From RYN-111 sp035526225 (GTDB lineage Bacteria; Actinomycetota; Actinomycetes; Mycobacteriales; SCTD01), in contig DATLCV010000106.1 of NCBI GenBank assembly GCA_035526225.1, forward strand, positions 1 through 64,000: 64,000 nt of DNA. The letters run 5' to 3'. The position numbers were made by a program, and so were the translations under genes. The first letter of the stretch is position 1. Every line of letters begins with the position of its first letter. This document shows, in pieces, positions 1 to 8,674 of the stretch. The notes beneath the pieces are model-generated. The model worked only from the letters and a program-made list of their open reading frames with translations, was not told where the DNA came from and did not search any database.

Positions 1-912
1 GATGCTCCAGGCGACCTTCCAGTTCAGCAGCTCGAGGAAGCTCGCCTTGGCCGTCAGGCGGGCGAGCGAGGTCTGCACCCACTCCTGGTCGACGACGCGG
101 CGACCGTCGGGCAGCTTCTCCTGCTGGGCCCAGGCGCGCACGTCGGCGATCTTCTGCTGCACCGCGCCTGCGCTCGACAGCGAGACGCGTTCGTGGTTGA
201 GCTGGCTGGTGATGAGCTCCCAGCCGCGGTTCTCCTCGAAGACGAGGTTCTCGACGGGGACGCGCACGTTGTCGTAGTAGGTCGCGCTGGTGTAGCCGCC
301 GCCGAGCGTGTGGACCTTGGTGTAGCTGAAGCCCTCGGCGTTCGTCGGCACGATGATCATCGACAGGCCCTTGTGCCGCTTGGCATCCGGGTCGGTGCGG
401 CAGGCCAGCCAGACGTAGTCGGCCTGGTGGATGATCGAGGTCCACATCTTCTGGCCGTTGATCACGTAGTGGTCGCCGTCGCGCACGGCAGTCGTGCGCA
501 GGCTGGCGAGGTCGGTGCCCGCTCCCGGCTCGGAGTACCCAATAGAGAAGTGCAGCTCCCCGGCGAGGATCCGCGGGAGGAAGAAGTCCTTCTGCACCTG
601 GGTGCCGAACTTCATCAGCGTCGGGCCCACGGTGTTCAGCGTCAGGAAGGGCACGGGTACGGCGGCCCGCTGGCTCTCGTCGAAGAAGATGTACTGGTCG
701 AGCAGGTCGCGGCCCTGACCGCCGTACTCCTTCGGCCAGGAGATGCCGAGCATCCCGTCCCGGCCGAGCTGGCGGACCATCTCGCGGTACGGCTCGCCCT
801 CCATCTCGCCCTGCGTCAAGGACGCCCGCAGCTCGGGTGTCATGAGGGCGCCGAAGTAGGCCCGAAGCTCGTCGCGCAGCGCCCGCTGCTCGTCGGTGTA
901 CGTGAGGAACAC
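1..912 (-). CDS. acyl-CoA dehydrogenase, FadE26/ChsE4-like (3' end beyond window)
   Basis: The visible 304 residues are the N-terminal part of a flavin acyl-CoA dehydrogenase; the C-terminus lies beyond the left edge. GTG at 912 gives VFLTYTDEQRALRDELRAYF, the usual family start. Recognisable motifs are WPKEYGGQG, the FAD/substrate loop FSIGYSEPGAGTDLASLRT and WTS. The sequence resembles mycobacterial FadE26 (ChsE4), which with FadE27 (ChsE5) dehydrogenates cholesterol side-chain CoA esters; the partner would be expected just outside the window. It is divergent from the ltp1-like gene, with three KstR-type palindromes in the 129 bp between them. Family assignment is firm; the exact paralogue is inferred. 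Confidence 0.9.
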   Translation of the reverse strand, partial: MFLTYTDEQRALRDELRAYFGALMTPELRASLTQGEMEGEPYREMVRQLGRDGMLGISWPKEYGGQGRDLLDQYIFFDESQRAAVPVPFLTLNTVGPTLMKFGTQVQKDFFLPRILAGELHFSIGYSEPGAGTDLASLRTTAVRDGDHYVINGQKMWTSIIHQADYVWLACRTDPDAKRHKGLSMIIVPTNAEGFSYTKVHTLGGGYTSATYYDNVRVPVENLVFEENRGWELITSQLNHERVSLSSAGAVQQKIADVRAWAQQEKLPDGRRVVDQEWVQTSLARLTAKASFLELLNWKVAWSI

Positions 913-930
913 TCGCCGTCCGCCTATCGC

Positions 931-944
931 TAGAACAGGTTCCC
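931..944. promoter_or_regulatory. KstR-like operator, one mismatch
   Basis: Fits TnnAACnnGTTnnA except for the last base (C instead of A). It is the member of the three-site array nearest the fadE26-like start (912), and begins 16 bp before the next palindrome, so two TetR-type dimers could sit on adjacent faces. Confidence 0.6.
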
Positions 945-946
945 TT

Positions 947-960
947 TGTAACACGTTCTA
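947..960. promoter_or_regulatory. KstR-like operator, exact match
   Basis: Exact match to TnnAACnnGTTnnA (core AACACGTT) in the divergent fadE26-like/ltp1-like promoter region. The published mycobacterial KstR consensus is the comparison; binding here is inferred. Confidence 0.8.
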
Positions 961-993
961 CCGGGGGACGAAACCATCCAGGCGTTGCCGAAC

Positions 994-1007
994 TGAAACG
1001 CGTTCTA
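994..1007. promoter_or_regulatory. KstR-like operator, exact match
   Basis: Exact match (core AACGCGTT) 34 bp before the ltp1-like GTG. A -10-like TACTAA begins at 1006 inside its right edge, so a bound repressor would cover that promoter. Confidence 0.8.
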
Positions 1008-1041
1008 CTAATGTCGCCGCCACACGACCAGGGAGGCCGCA

Positions 1042-2229
1042 GTGGGCAAGGCATTCGTCATCGGTGTCGGGATGACCGACTTCGTCAAGCCGGGTGACCG
1101 CGACTGGACCTACCCCGACATGGTCTTCGCGGCAGCCACCGACGCCCTCGCCGACGCCGGCATCACCTACGCCGACGTCCAGCAGGCCTGCGTCGGCTGG
1201 ACCATGGGCGACTCCACGGCTGGGCAGCGTGCGGTCTACGGGCTCGGTCAGACCGGCATCCCGGTCTACAACGTCAACAACAACTGCGCGACCGGGTCCA
1301 CTGCGCTGTTCATGGCCAAGCAGTTCGTCGCCGGCGGCGTCTCGGACGTCGTGCTCGCGACCGGCTTCGAGAAGATGGAGAAGGGCTCCATCAAGGGCGG
1401 CGGCGGCTCCAACCCGCACCCGATGGACCGGCACATCGGTGCGCTCGTCGACATGCGGGGCTACCAGGAGGCCCCGGTCACGGCGCAGTTCTTCGGCAAC
1501 GCCGCGCGGGAGCACATGGACCGCTACGGCTCCACGCCGGAGATGTTCGGCGCCGTCGGCGTGAAGAACCACAGGCACTCGGTGAACAACCCCCGGGCCC
1601 AGTTCCGGGACGAGTACACCCTCGAGGAGGTCATGGCCTCCCGGATGATCCATGACCCGCTCACCAAGCTGCAGTGCTCGCCGACGTCAGACGGCGCGGC
1701 CGCGGCGATCGTCGCGTCCGAGCGCTTCGTCGACGAGCACGGGCTGCGCGACCAGGCGGTGGAGATCACCGGCATGGCGATGGTGACCGACACCGACCGC
1801 ACCTTCACGAAGTCCGACATCGAGCTCGTCGGCGCGGAGATGTCGCGCCGCGCGGCGGCCCAGGTCTACGCGCAGGCAGGCCTCGACGTCACGGACGTCG
1901 ACGTCATCGAGCTGCACGACTGCTTCAGCGCCAACGAGGTCCTCACCTACGAGGCTCTCGGCCTGTGCGCCGAGGGCAAGGGCGGTCAGCTCGTGCTCGA
2001 GGGCGCGACGACGTACGGCGGGCAGTGGGTCGTGAACCCCTCCGGCGGGCTGATCTCCAAGGGGCACCCTCTCGGCGCGACGGGAGTGGCCCAGTGCGCC
2101 GAGCTGGTCTGGCAGCTCCGCGGCCTCGCCGAAGCACGTCAGGTCGACGGCGCGCGGGTAGGTCTGCAGCACAACATCGGCCTCGGCGGCGCCGTCGTGG
2201 TCGCGTCGTACGCCGCCCCAGGTGCCTGA
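1042..2229 (+). CDS. lipid-transfer-protein-type thiolase, Ltp1/SCP-x-like
   Basis: A 395-residue SCP-x/thiolase family protein, expected to cleave or condense acyl-CoA thioesters in sterol or fatty acid degradation. GTG at 1042 follows a GGGAGG ribosome site at 1031. Visible active-site motifs are NNNCATGSTAL (nucleophilic Cys), SPTSDGAAA, HDCFSANE, and GHPLGATG near the C-terminus, all intact, so it should be an active thiolase rather than a retro-aldolase. The start (AFVIGVGMTDFVKPG) and the NVNNNC block resemble mycobacterial Ltp1. It is the first gene right of the three-operator array. No SCP2 sterol carrier domain follows. Its precise substrate cannot be read from sequence. Confidence 0.85.
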   Translation: MGKAFVIGVGMTDFVKPGDRDWTYPDMVFAAATDALADAGITYADVQQACVGWTMGDSTAGQRAVYGLGQTGIPVYNVNNNCATGSTALFMAKQFVAGGVSDVVLATGFEKMEKGSIKGGGGSNPHPMDRHIGALVDMRGYQEAPVTAQFFGNAAREHMDRYGSTPEMFGAVGVKNHRHSVNNPRAQFRDEYTLEEVMASRMIHDPLTKLQCSPTSDGAAAAIVASERFVDEHGLRDQAVEITGMAMVTDTDRTFTKSDIELVGAEMSRRAAAQVYAQAGLDVTDVDVIELHDCFSANEVLTYEALGLCAEGKGGQLVLEGATTYGGQWVVNPSGGLISKGHPLGATGVAQCAELVWQLRGLAEARQVDGARVGLQHNIGLGGAVVVASYAAPGA

Positions 2230-2361
2230 AGGCCTTCTCTGCGGCGACTGCAGCGCGAAGATGGCCACAACTGACCATGCGCCGCGACCCCTCTAGGCCC
2301 GACATTCAGGGCAGACCGCGGTGTGCCACGTGCCCGCGGCAGAGCAGGTCGGTGGTCCACC

Positions 2362-4710
2362 ATGCATCTGCGAGCGCTTCCCGTCAGCCGGGCGGGATCG
2401 GCTCTGGTGGTTGCCGCCAGCATCGGGGTCGTGGGCGTCGCTGTCGTCCTGCTCACCGGGTTCGGCGGTAGGGGCACCGTTCGCGGCGTCGCCGACATCA
2501 GCGAGATGGTGTTCGCCGCAGGTGCGGCCGCGACTGCGGGCTGGCGGGCGTACAACACCCGTGGCCGGCTCCGGCTGAGCTGGGCCGCGCTGGCCGGCGG
2601 GTGCGGCGGCTGGGCGCTGGGTGAGGGCGTCTGGAGCTGGTACGAGCTGGTCGTGGGCCGGGCGACCCCCTTCCCCTCGCTGGCAGACTTGGGGTTCCTG
2701 CTCTTCCCGGTCGGTGCGTCAGTCGCGCTGGCGTTGCGCGCGACCCGGGTGAGCACCGGGGACCGCCGACGCAGCCTGCTCGACAGCCTCACCGTCACGG
2801 CCTCGCTCACCGTCGTCTCCTGGACCACGGCGCTCGGGGCGGTCGCCGACGCACGGGACAACAGCCTCTTCTCGTTCGTCGTGTCGATGGGCTACCCGGC
2901 CCTCGACCTCGCCGTCCTCACCTTGCTCGTCATCGTGCTGAGCCGGTCCACCAGCACCCGAGTCGGCCTGGTCCTCGTGGGGCTGGGCATCGCCGCGATC
3001 GCGCTCGCCGACAGCGCGTTCGCCTACCTCACCGCGACCGGTACCTACGAGACGGGCGTCATCGCCGATCTCGGATGGGTGGTGGGCTTCGCGTTGCTCA
3101 TGCTCGCCCCCGTCTTCGCGCACCCAGCGCCCGAGGACGGCGCCGACGTCGCGTCCCACGTGGCCCCGAGCAGGCTGCCGTACGTGCCGGTGGTGCTGGC
3201 GCTCACGGTTGTCGTGTCCGGCCTGGTGCAGGGACGCACACCCGACCTCGTCGTGACCTCGCTCGCGGGCCTGACCGTTGCGCTCGTGCTGCTGCGGCAG
3301 TACTCGTTCATGTGCGAGAACGCCCAGCTGGTCACGACGCTGTCGGAGCGCGAGGAGCAGCTGCGCCACCAGGCCTTCCACGACGCGTTGACCGGTCTCG
3401 CCAACCGAGCCCTCTTCCAGGACCGCGTGATGCACGCCCTGGACCTGCACCGACGCGACATGCGCAGCCTCGCGGTGCTCTTCTGCGACCTGGACGACTT
3501 CAAGCTCGTCAACGACACGCTTGGCCATCAGGTCGGTGACGAGCTGCTCGTGCGGGTGGCGGAACGCCTCCGGGGCGCCTTGCGCTCCGGCGACACGCTG
3601 GCTCGTCTGGGCGGCGACGAGTTCGCGGTGCTCCTGGAGGACGGTGGCGACCCCTGGTCGGTCGCGCGCCAGGTCGTCGACGTGATGGCGTCCTCCTTCA
3701 CGGCCGGAGGGCGAGCCCTCGCCGTGCACGCGAGCGTCGGGCTCACGGTCGTCGAGCGCGAGGCACCCACCCCGACGGCTGCCACCGTGCTCGCCCAGGC
3801 CGACACGGCCATGTACGCCGCAAAGCGGACGGGCAAGGGCTGCTTCCGAGCCTTCGAGCCAGGCATGGAGCTCACGGAGGTGAGGGACGAGTCGCTGCGC
3901 CGGCGCTTGTCGAGCGCGCTCGCGCAGGGGCGCATCTCGCTGGTCTACCAGCCCATCATGGACATGACCGACGGCGTGCTCCTGGGCTTCGAGGCACTCG
4001 CCCGCTGGAAGGAGAACGGGCAGGACGTCCCTCCTGACGTGTTCGTCCCCGGAGCCGAGCGCACGGGCCTCATCGGCGCCCTGACGGAGCTGGTGCTCGA
4101 CCAGGTGTGCGCCCAGGTCGCAGCGTGGGACCGGGCCGGCGTGCGACGTGACTTCACGGTCGCCATGAACGTCTCTCCGCGGACGGTCGTGGACCGTGCC
4201 TTCCCGGACCAGGTCATGGCCGCGCTGCGGCGGCATGGCGTCCCAGCTGGGAGGCTCGTGCTGGAGATCACGGAGTCCGGGCTCCTGACAGACCTCGACG
4301 CAGCGCATGACGTGACGCGGCGGCTGGACGCCCACGGCATCGGTCTCTCCCTCGACGACTTCGGCACCGGCTACTCGTCGTTGACGCACCTGAGCCGCAT
4401 CCCGCTGCGCTCGTTGAAGATCGACCAGGCTTTCGTCGAAGGGCTGGACCGGGACGAACGGCAGTCGCGGTTCACCGACGCGCTGCTCCGGTTCGGCGCC
4501 AACCTGGGGCTCGAGGTGATCGCCGAGGGTGTCGAACGGGTCGAGCAGCTGGATCGGCTCCGCCAGCTCGGCTGCGATCGTGGGCAGGGCTTCTTGCTTG
4601 GCCGGCCCGCGCCGGCACTCGCGTGGGACGCCCTTCTCGCCGGCTCGGCGGCCTCCGCAGTCCCGCGTCCGCGCTCGGAAGCACCGGCGACGACCTCCCC
4701 CGAGACCTGA
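2362..4710 (+). CDS. membrane GGDEF-EAL protein (c-di-GMP synthesis and hydrolysis)
   Basis: A 782-residue protein if started at ATG 2362; an upstream in-frame start at 2323 is less likely because the membrane part begins just after 2362. Residues 1 to about 320 form a multi-helix membrane sensor. The GGDEF domain follows: HDALTGLANR, a product-inhibition I-site RSGD, five residues, then GGDEF at 417-421, so both cyclase and feedback residues are intact. The EAL domain (EAL at 544-546) keeps NVSPR, LEITES, DDFGTGYSSL, SLKIDQ, AEGVE and GQG, so phosphodiesterase activity is also predicted. It lies inside the sterol island and converges on the fadD17-like gene with only 4 bp between, but has no KstR-like site of its own. 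Confidence 0.9.
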   Translation: MHLRALPVSRAGSALVVAASIGVVGVAVVLLTGFGGRGTVRGVADISEMVFAAGAAATAGWRAYNTRGRLRLSWAALAGGCGGWALGEGVWSWYELVVGRATPFPSLADLGFLLFPVGASVALALRATRVSTGDRRRSLLDSLTVTASLTVVSWTTALGAVADARDNSLFSFVVSMGYPALDLAVLTLLVIVLSRSTSTRVGLVLVGLGIAAIALADSAFAYLTATGTYETGVIADLGWVVGFALLMLAPVFAHPAPEDGADVASHVAPSRLPYVPVVLALTVVVSGLVQGRTPDLVVTSLAGLTVALVLLRQYSFMCENAQLVTTLSEREEQLRHQAFHDALTGLANRALFQDRVMHALDLHRRDMRSLAVLFCDLDDFKLVNDTLGHQVGDELLVRVAERLRGALRSGDTLARLGGDEFAVLLEDGGDPWSVARQVVDVMASSFTAGGRALAVHASVGLTVVEREAPTPTAATVLAQADTAMYAAKRTGKGCFRAFEPGMELTEVRDESLRRRLSSALAQGRISLVYQPIMDMTDGVLLGFEALARWKENGQDVPPDVFVPGAERTGLIGALTELVLDQVCAQVAAWDRAGVRRDFTVAMNVSPRTVVDRAFPDQVMAALRRHGVPAGRLVLEITESGLLTDLDAAHDVTRRLDAHGIGLSLDDFGTGYSSLTHLSRIPLRSLKIDQAFVEGLDRDERQSRFTDALLRFGANLGLEVIAEGVERVEQLDRLRQLGCDRGQGFLLGRPAPALAWDALLAGSAASAVPRPRSEAPATTSPET

Positions 4711-4714
4711 CCCT

Positions 4715-6313
4715 TCAGGGCAGGGCGCGTCCGCTCGCGGCGAAGGCCGCTTCGAGGGCTGCCCTGTCGGTGTCCGTCATCGGCCGCACGGTGGCGCCGT
4801 CACGGACCCACACGTCGTCGCCGTCCCAGCGACGGGACGCCAGCTGCCGGACCACCAGCTTGCCGGTCGCCGTACGGGGCAGGTCCTGCGAGACCCGGAC
4901 GTACCTGGGCACCCAGGGCTTCGCGGAGTCGGGGTGCACGGCGAACCAGTCGAGGAGCTGCTGCGGGTCGAACCCCTCCCCCGGGACGACGGCGGCCATG
5001 ACCTGGTCGCCCGCGGTGGGGTCGGGCACGGCGTACACGACTGCCTCGACGACCGACGGGTGGCTGGTGAGCAGCCGCGCGACGGGGGCGGCGGGGAAGT
5101 TCTCGCCGGCGACCCGCAGCCTGTCGAGCGAGCGCCCGGCGAACCACAGGAACCCGTCCGCGTCGCGGTAGCCGAGGTCTCCGCTCCAGTACCAGCCGTT
5201 GCGGGAGCGCCGCTCGGTGTCCTCCGGCGCGTCCCAGTAGCCCTCGAAGAACATCAGCCCGTCGGCGTTGACCAGCTCACCGACGGCCTCCTCGGGGTTG
5301 GCGAGCCGGCCGTGCTCGTCGAGGACGGCGTGCGGCCGCTCCTCGCCGTCCGGTCCGACGACGCGCACGTCACCCACGCCGACGCCCAGCGCACCGGCCG
5401 GGGTGTCGGGGGTGCGAGTGATGCTCAGGCCCCCCTCGGTCGACCCGAAGCCGTCGATGACCTCGCAGCCGAACCGGGTGGCGAAGCGCTCCAGGTCCGA
5501 GGGCGCGCCCTCGTTGCCGAACACCCTGACCAGCGGGTTGTCGGCGTCGTCGGGCCGCTCCGGTTGCGCCAGCACGTACGACAGCGGGGTGCCCACGTAG
5601 TTCGCGTAGGTCGCCCCGACCTCCCGGCAGTCGTCGAGGACGCGCGAGGCCGAGAACCGACGGCGCAGCGCCAGCGTCATCCCGGTCGCCATCGCCGGCG
5701 TCCAGGCGGTCACGATCGCGTTGGAGTGGAACAGCGGCATGCTCGCGTACGCCGTGTCCTGGTCGGTGAGGCCGACCCGCATCACCAGGCCGAGCCCCAT
5801 CATGGCGATCTTGCCCTGCGAGCAGCGGACGGCCTTGGGGGCGCCTGTCGTGCCGCTGGTGAAGATGAGCAGGTAGAGGTCCTCGGGCCGCGCCTCTGTC
5901 ACGGGCAGGTCCGCCGGTGGGTACTCGCGGTGCGGATCGAGGACCTCCGCTGCGCCGAGGTCGAGTCCGTCGAACAGCTCAGGGCGGTCGGTGAGCACGA
6001 GGTCGCAGGCCGTGCTGCGCACGTCGGCCGCGAGCGCCTCGCCCTGACGGGTGCTGTTCAGGCCGACGACGACGAACCGACCGAGGGCTGCGGCGGCGAG
6101 CCAGAACGAGTACTCCGGGACGTTCTCCAGCAGCACCCCGACGTGCGGCTGTGCTGCGTGCGGTGTACGCGCGGCGTACCAGGCGGCTCGCGCGGCGGCC
6201 TCGGCGGTGTGCTCGGCCCACGTCCAGGTGCGGCCCTCGAAGCGCAGCCCGGGGCGGTGGTCGTCGGCACGGGCACGGACGAGCCCGCCGACGGTGGGGA
6301 GGCCCTCAGGCAC
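4715..6313 (-). CDS. fadD17: acyl-CoA synthetase, FadD17-like
   Basis: A 532-residue adenylate-forming ligase that converts a carboxylic acid, ATP and CoA to the acyl-CoA. It carries the phosphate loop FTSGTTGAPKAV, a GFGSTEGG acyl-AMP motif, SGDLGYRDADGF and the C-terminal lysine block RTATGKLV. It resembles mycobacterial FadD17, a ligase acting on shortened steroid side chains (symbol tentative). GTG start at 6313 overlaps the fadD19 stop by 8 bases; it is the last gene of the 13-gene operon and converges on the GGDEF-EAL gene. Confidence 0.85.
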   Translation of the reverse strand: MPEGLPTVGGLVRARADDHRPGLRFEGRTWTWAEHTAEAAARAAWYAARTPHAAQPHVGVLLENVPEYSFWLAAAALGRFVVVGLNSTRQGEALAADVRSTACDLVLTDRPELFDGLDLGAAEVLDPHREYPPADLPVTEARPEDLYLLIFTSGTTGAPKAVRCSQGKIAMMGLGLVMRVGLTDQDTAYASMPLFHSNAIVTAWTPAMATGMTLALRRRFSASRVLDDCREVGATYANYVGTPLSYVLAQPERPDDADNPLVRVFGNEGAPSDLERFATRFGCEVIDGFGSTEGGLSITRTPDTPAGALGVGVGDVRVVGPDGEERPHAVLDEHGRLANPEEAVGELVNADGLMFFEGYWDAPEDTERRSRNGWYWSGDLGYRDADGFLWFAGRSLDRLRVAGENFPAAPVARLLTSHPSVVEAVVYAVPDPTAGDQVMAAVVPGEGFDPQQLLDWFAVHPDSAKPWVPRYVRVSQDLPRTATGKLVVRQLASRRWDGDDVWVRDGATVRPMTDTDRAALEAAFAASGRALP

Positions 6314-7904
6314 CAGCGGCTTCGCTGAGCACCTTCGTCGCCCACTGGTAGTCCGCCTTGCCGGCGGGCGAGCGCACGATCGCGTCGACCGTGTGCACGA
6401 AGCGCGGCACCTTGTAGCGGGCGATGAGCGTCGACAGGTGCTGCTCGATGTCCTCCTGCGAGGGCGGCTGCTCCCCGGGCTGCACCTGAAGCACCGCCGC
6501 CACCTTCTGCCCCCAGCGCTCGTCGGGGATGCCCGCGACCACCGCGTCGACGAGGGCCGGGTGCGACTTCAGCGCCCCCTCGACCTCCTCGGGGTAGATC
6601 TTCTCGCCACCCGAGTTGATGCAGATCGAGCCTCGTCCCAGGAAGTGCAGCGTGCCGTCCTCCTCGATCATCGCCATGTCGCCGGGGAAGACCCAGCGCA
6701 CGCCGTCGATCTCGCGGAAGGTCTTCGCCGTCTTCACGGGGTCGTTGTAGTAGCCGAGCGGGATGTGCCCCTTCTGGGCCACCCGCCCGACGACGCCGGA
6801 ACCCGGCACGACCGCCTTGTCGTCGTCGTCGAAGACGGCGGTGCGCGGGTTCACCTGGAACTTCAGCCCCTGTGAGGCGTCGGTGCCTGGCTTGATGGAC
6901 CCGTTGTAGCCGGTCTCGGAGGAACCGAAGGAGTCGTTGATGTAGAGCTGCGGGATGCGCTTCACCAGCTCGTCGCGCGTCGACTGGGACAGCAGCGCGC
7001 CCGCGGAGGCGAGGGCGAACAGCGACGACAGGTCGTAGCTCCGCTGGTCCAGCGCCTCGATGAGCGGCACGGCCATGGCGTCGCCGACGATGGTGAGGGT
7101 GTTGCACTTCTCCTGCTCCACGAGCGAGAGCGCCCCGTCACCGGTGTAGCGCCGGATGAGGCACACCTTGCCGCCACCGAAGAAGTTGATGAACGACCCG
7201 AGCTCGGCCGCCCCGTGCATGAGCGGCGGCGACGGGAAGCTGATCATGGGCGTGTTGGCGAGCGCTCGCGGTCCGGCGTCGGAGGGCTTCTCCAGGGGCT
7301 CGCCCGCCGGGTAGCCGCCGCCCATGCCGGCGAAGAACAGGTCCTCGTGGCGCCACATGACGCCCTTCGGCATCCCGGTGGTGCCGCCGGTGTAGATGAT
7401 GAACAGGTCGTCCGGCGACCGCTCGGGGAACCCGTCGCGGTCAGCGGACTGCGCCGCGAGCGCGCCCTCGAACTCCACCGACCCCGCGGGCAGGTCGAAC
7501 CCCTCCTCCGGACCGACGTGCACGAGCGTGCGCACCTTCGGGGACTTCGGGAGGACGGTCGAGACGCGGTCGGCGAACTCCGTGTCGTAGACGACCCCCA
7601 CCAGGTCGGCGTCGTTGTAGAGGTAGCGCAGCTCCTCCTCGACGTACCGGAAGTTCACGTTGATCGGCACGGCGCGGATCTTGAAGAGCGCGATCATCGT
7701 CTCGAGGTACTCGGTGCCGTTCATCATGTGGCAGCCGACGTGCTCACCCGGCTGGATGCCCTGCGCCTGGAAGTGGTGCGCCAAGCGGTTCGCGCGCTCG
7801 TCGAGCTGTCGGAACGTCAGGCGCCGGCCTTCGGCGTACAGGGCCTCGCGGTCCGGGACGTGGTCGACGACGTCCTCGAACATGTCCGCCATGTTGAACT
7901 GCAT
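6306..7904 (-). CDS. fadD19: steroid side-chain acyl-CoA synthetase FadD19
   Basis: A 532-residue AMP-forming ligase. Motifs: YTGGTTGMPKGVMWRHEDLF, GSSETG, LGRGSICINSGGEKIYPEEVE and the catalytic lysine block RSPAGKADYQW. These, and the NVNFRYVEEELRYL block, closely match mycobacterial FadD19, which activates 3-oxocholest-4-en-26-oate (C8 side chain) after CYP125 has acted. ATG 7904 lies 8 bases after the SDR stop, with AGGGGA as ribosome site overlapping that stop. Same operon as cyp125, as expected for consecutive pathway steps. Confidence 0.92.
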   Translation of the reverse strand: MQFNMADMFEDVVDHVPDREALYAEGRRLTFRQLDERANRLAHHFQAQGIQPGEHVGCHMMNGTEYLETMIALFKIRAVPINVNFRYVEEELRYLYNDADLVGVVYDTEFADRVSTVLPKSPKVRTLVHVGPEEGFDLPAGSVEFEGALAAQSADRDGFPERSPDDLFIIYTGGTTGMPKGVMWRHEDLFFAGMGGGYPAGEPLEKPSDAGPRALANTPMISFPSPPLMHGAAELGSFINFFGGGKVCLIRRYTGDGALSLVEQEKCNTLTIVGDAMAVPLIEALDQRSYDLSSLFALASAGALLSQSTRDELVKRIPQLYINDSFGSSETGYNGSIKPGTDASQGLKFQVNPRTAVFDDDDKAVVPGSGVVGRVAQKGHIPLGYYNDPVKTAKTFREIDGVRWVFPGDMAMIEEDGTLHFLGRGSICINSGGEKIYPEEVEGALKSHPALVDAVVAGIPDERWGQKVAAVLQVQPGEQPPSQEDIEQHLSTLIARYKVPRFVHTVDAIVRSPAGKADYQWATKVLSEAAGA

Positions 7905-7912
7905 GCGATCCC

Positions 7913-8674
7913 CTACTGCTTGAATCCGGACGAGGCTGTCGCCCCGCCGTCCACGGCCAGCTCGGCTCCGGTGATGTAGGACGCCGCGTCGCTCGCGAGG
8001 AACGCCACGGTCTCGGCGATCTCCTCCGGCTTCCCGGTGCGCCGCATGGGTGCCTGCTTGCCGATCAGCGTCGCCATGTCCTCGTCCCCCGGCACGAACG
8101 CCCGCGTCATCGGGGTGTCGATGCCACCCGGGTGGACGCTGTTGACCCGGATCCCCTTGCGTGCCAGCTCGATCGCCGCCGACTTCGTCATGCCGCGTAC
8201 GGCGAACTTGCTGCCGGAGTAGGCCACCAGGAAGCGGTTGCCGCCGAGGCCCTCGACGGAGCTGAGGTTGACGATCGCGCCCCCGCCGGCGCGCTCGATC
8301 GCGGGGGCCACCTCCCGCATGCCCAGGAAGGGGCCGAAGGCGTTCACGTCGAAGATGCGCCGGAAGGTCTCGTCGGTGGTCTTGGCGAGCTCGTCCATGA
8401 CGAGGATGCCGGCGTTGTTCACCAGGACATCCAGCTTGCCGAATCGCTCCTCGGCCGCTCCGACCGCGTCGCGCCAGGACTGCGCCTGCGTCACGTCGAG
8501 CGTGAGGCCGATCGCCTTGTCGCCCAAGGAGTCCGCGACGTCCTTGACCTCGGGGAGGATGTCGCCGAGCACGACGGACGCCCCCTCGCGGACGAACACT
8601 CGCGCGGTCTGCTCACCCATCCCGCGGGCCGCGCCCGAGATGAGGGCGACCTTGCCCTCCAGCCGGCCCGTCAC
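7913..8674 (-). CDS. short-chain dehydrogenase, hydroxysteroid dehydrogenase-like
   Basis: A 253-residue classical SDR. Rossmann motif SGAARGMGEQ, NNAG, catalytic Ser in NLSSVEG and the Tyr/Lys pair in AYSGSKFAVRG are present; the C-terminus has the GAELAVDGG family ending. Overall it resembles mycobacterial FabG3 (Rv2002), a 3-alpha/20-beta-hydroxysteroid dehydrogenase. In this operon it could oxidise a ring hydroxyl or act on a side-chain 3-hydroxyacyl-CoA (the ChsB1 role, for which no other candidate is seen nearby). GTG 8674 overlaps the ltp3 stop (GTGA), so translation is coupled. Substrate is inferred only. Confidence 0.85.
   Translation of the reverse strand: MTGRLEGKVALISGAARGMGEQTARVFVREGASVVLGDILPEVKDVADSLGDKAIGLTLDVTQAQSWRDAVGAAEERFGKLDVLVNNAGILVMDELAKTTDETFRRIFDVNAFGPFLGMREVAPAIERAGGGAIVNLSSVEGLGGNRFLVAYSGSKFAVRGMTKSAAIELARKGIRVNSVHPGGIDTPMTRAFVPGDEDMATLIGKQAPMRRTGKPEEIAETVAFLASDAASYITGAELAVDGGATASSGFKQ

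Noticed and set aside
193..933. Plus-strand open frame at the left edge
   Set aside because: The opposite strand encodes a clear acyl-CoA dehydrogenase; the plus frame has no recognisable domain.
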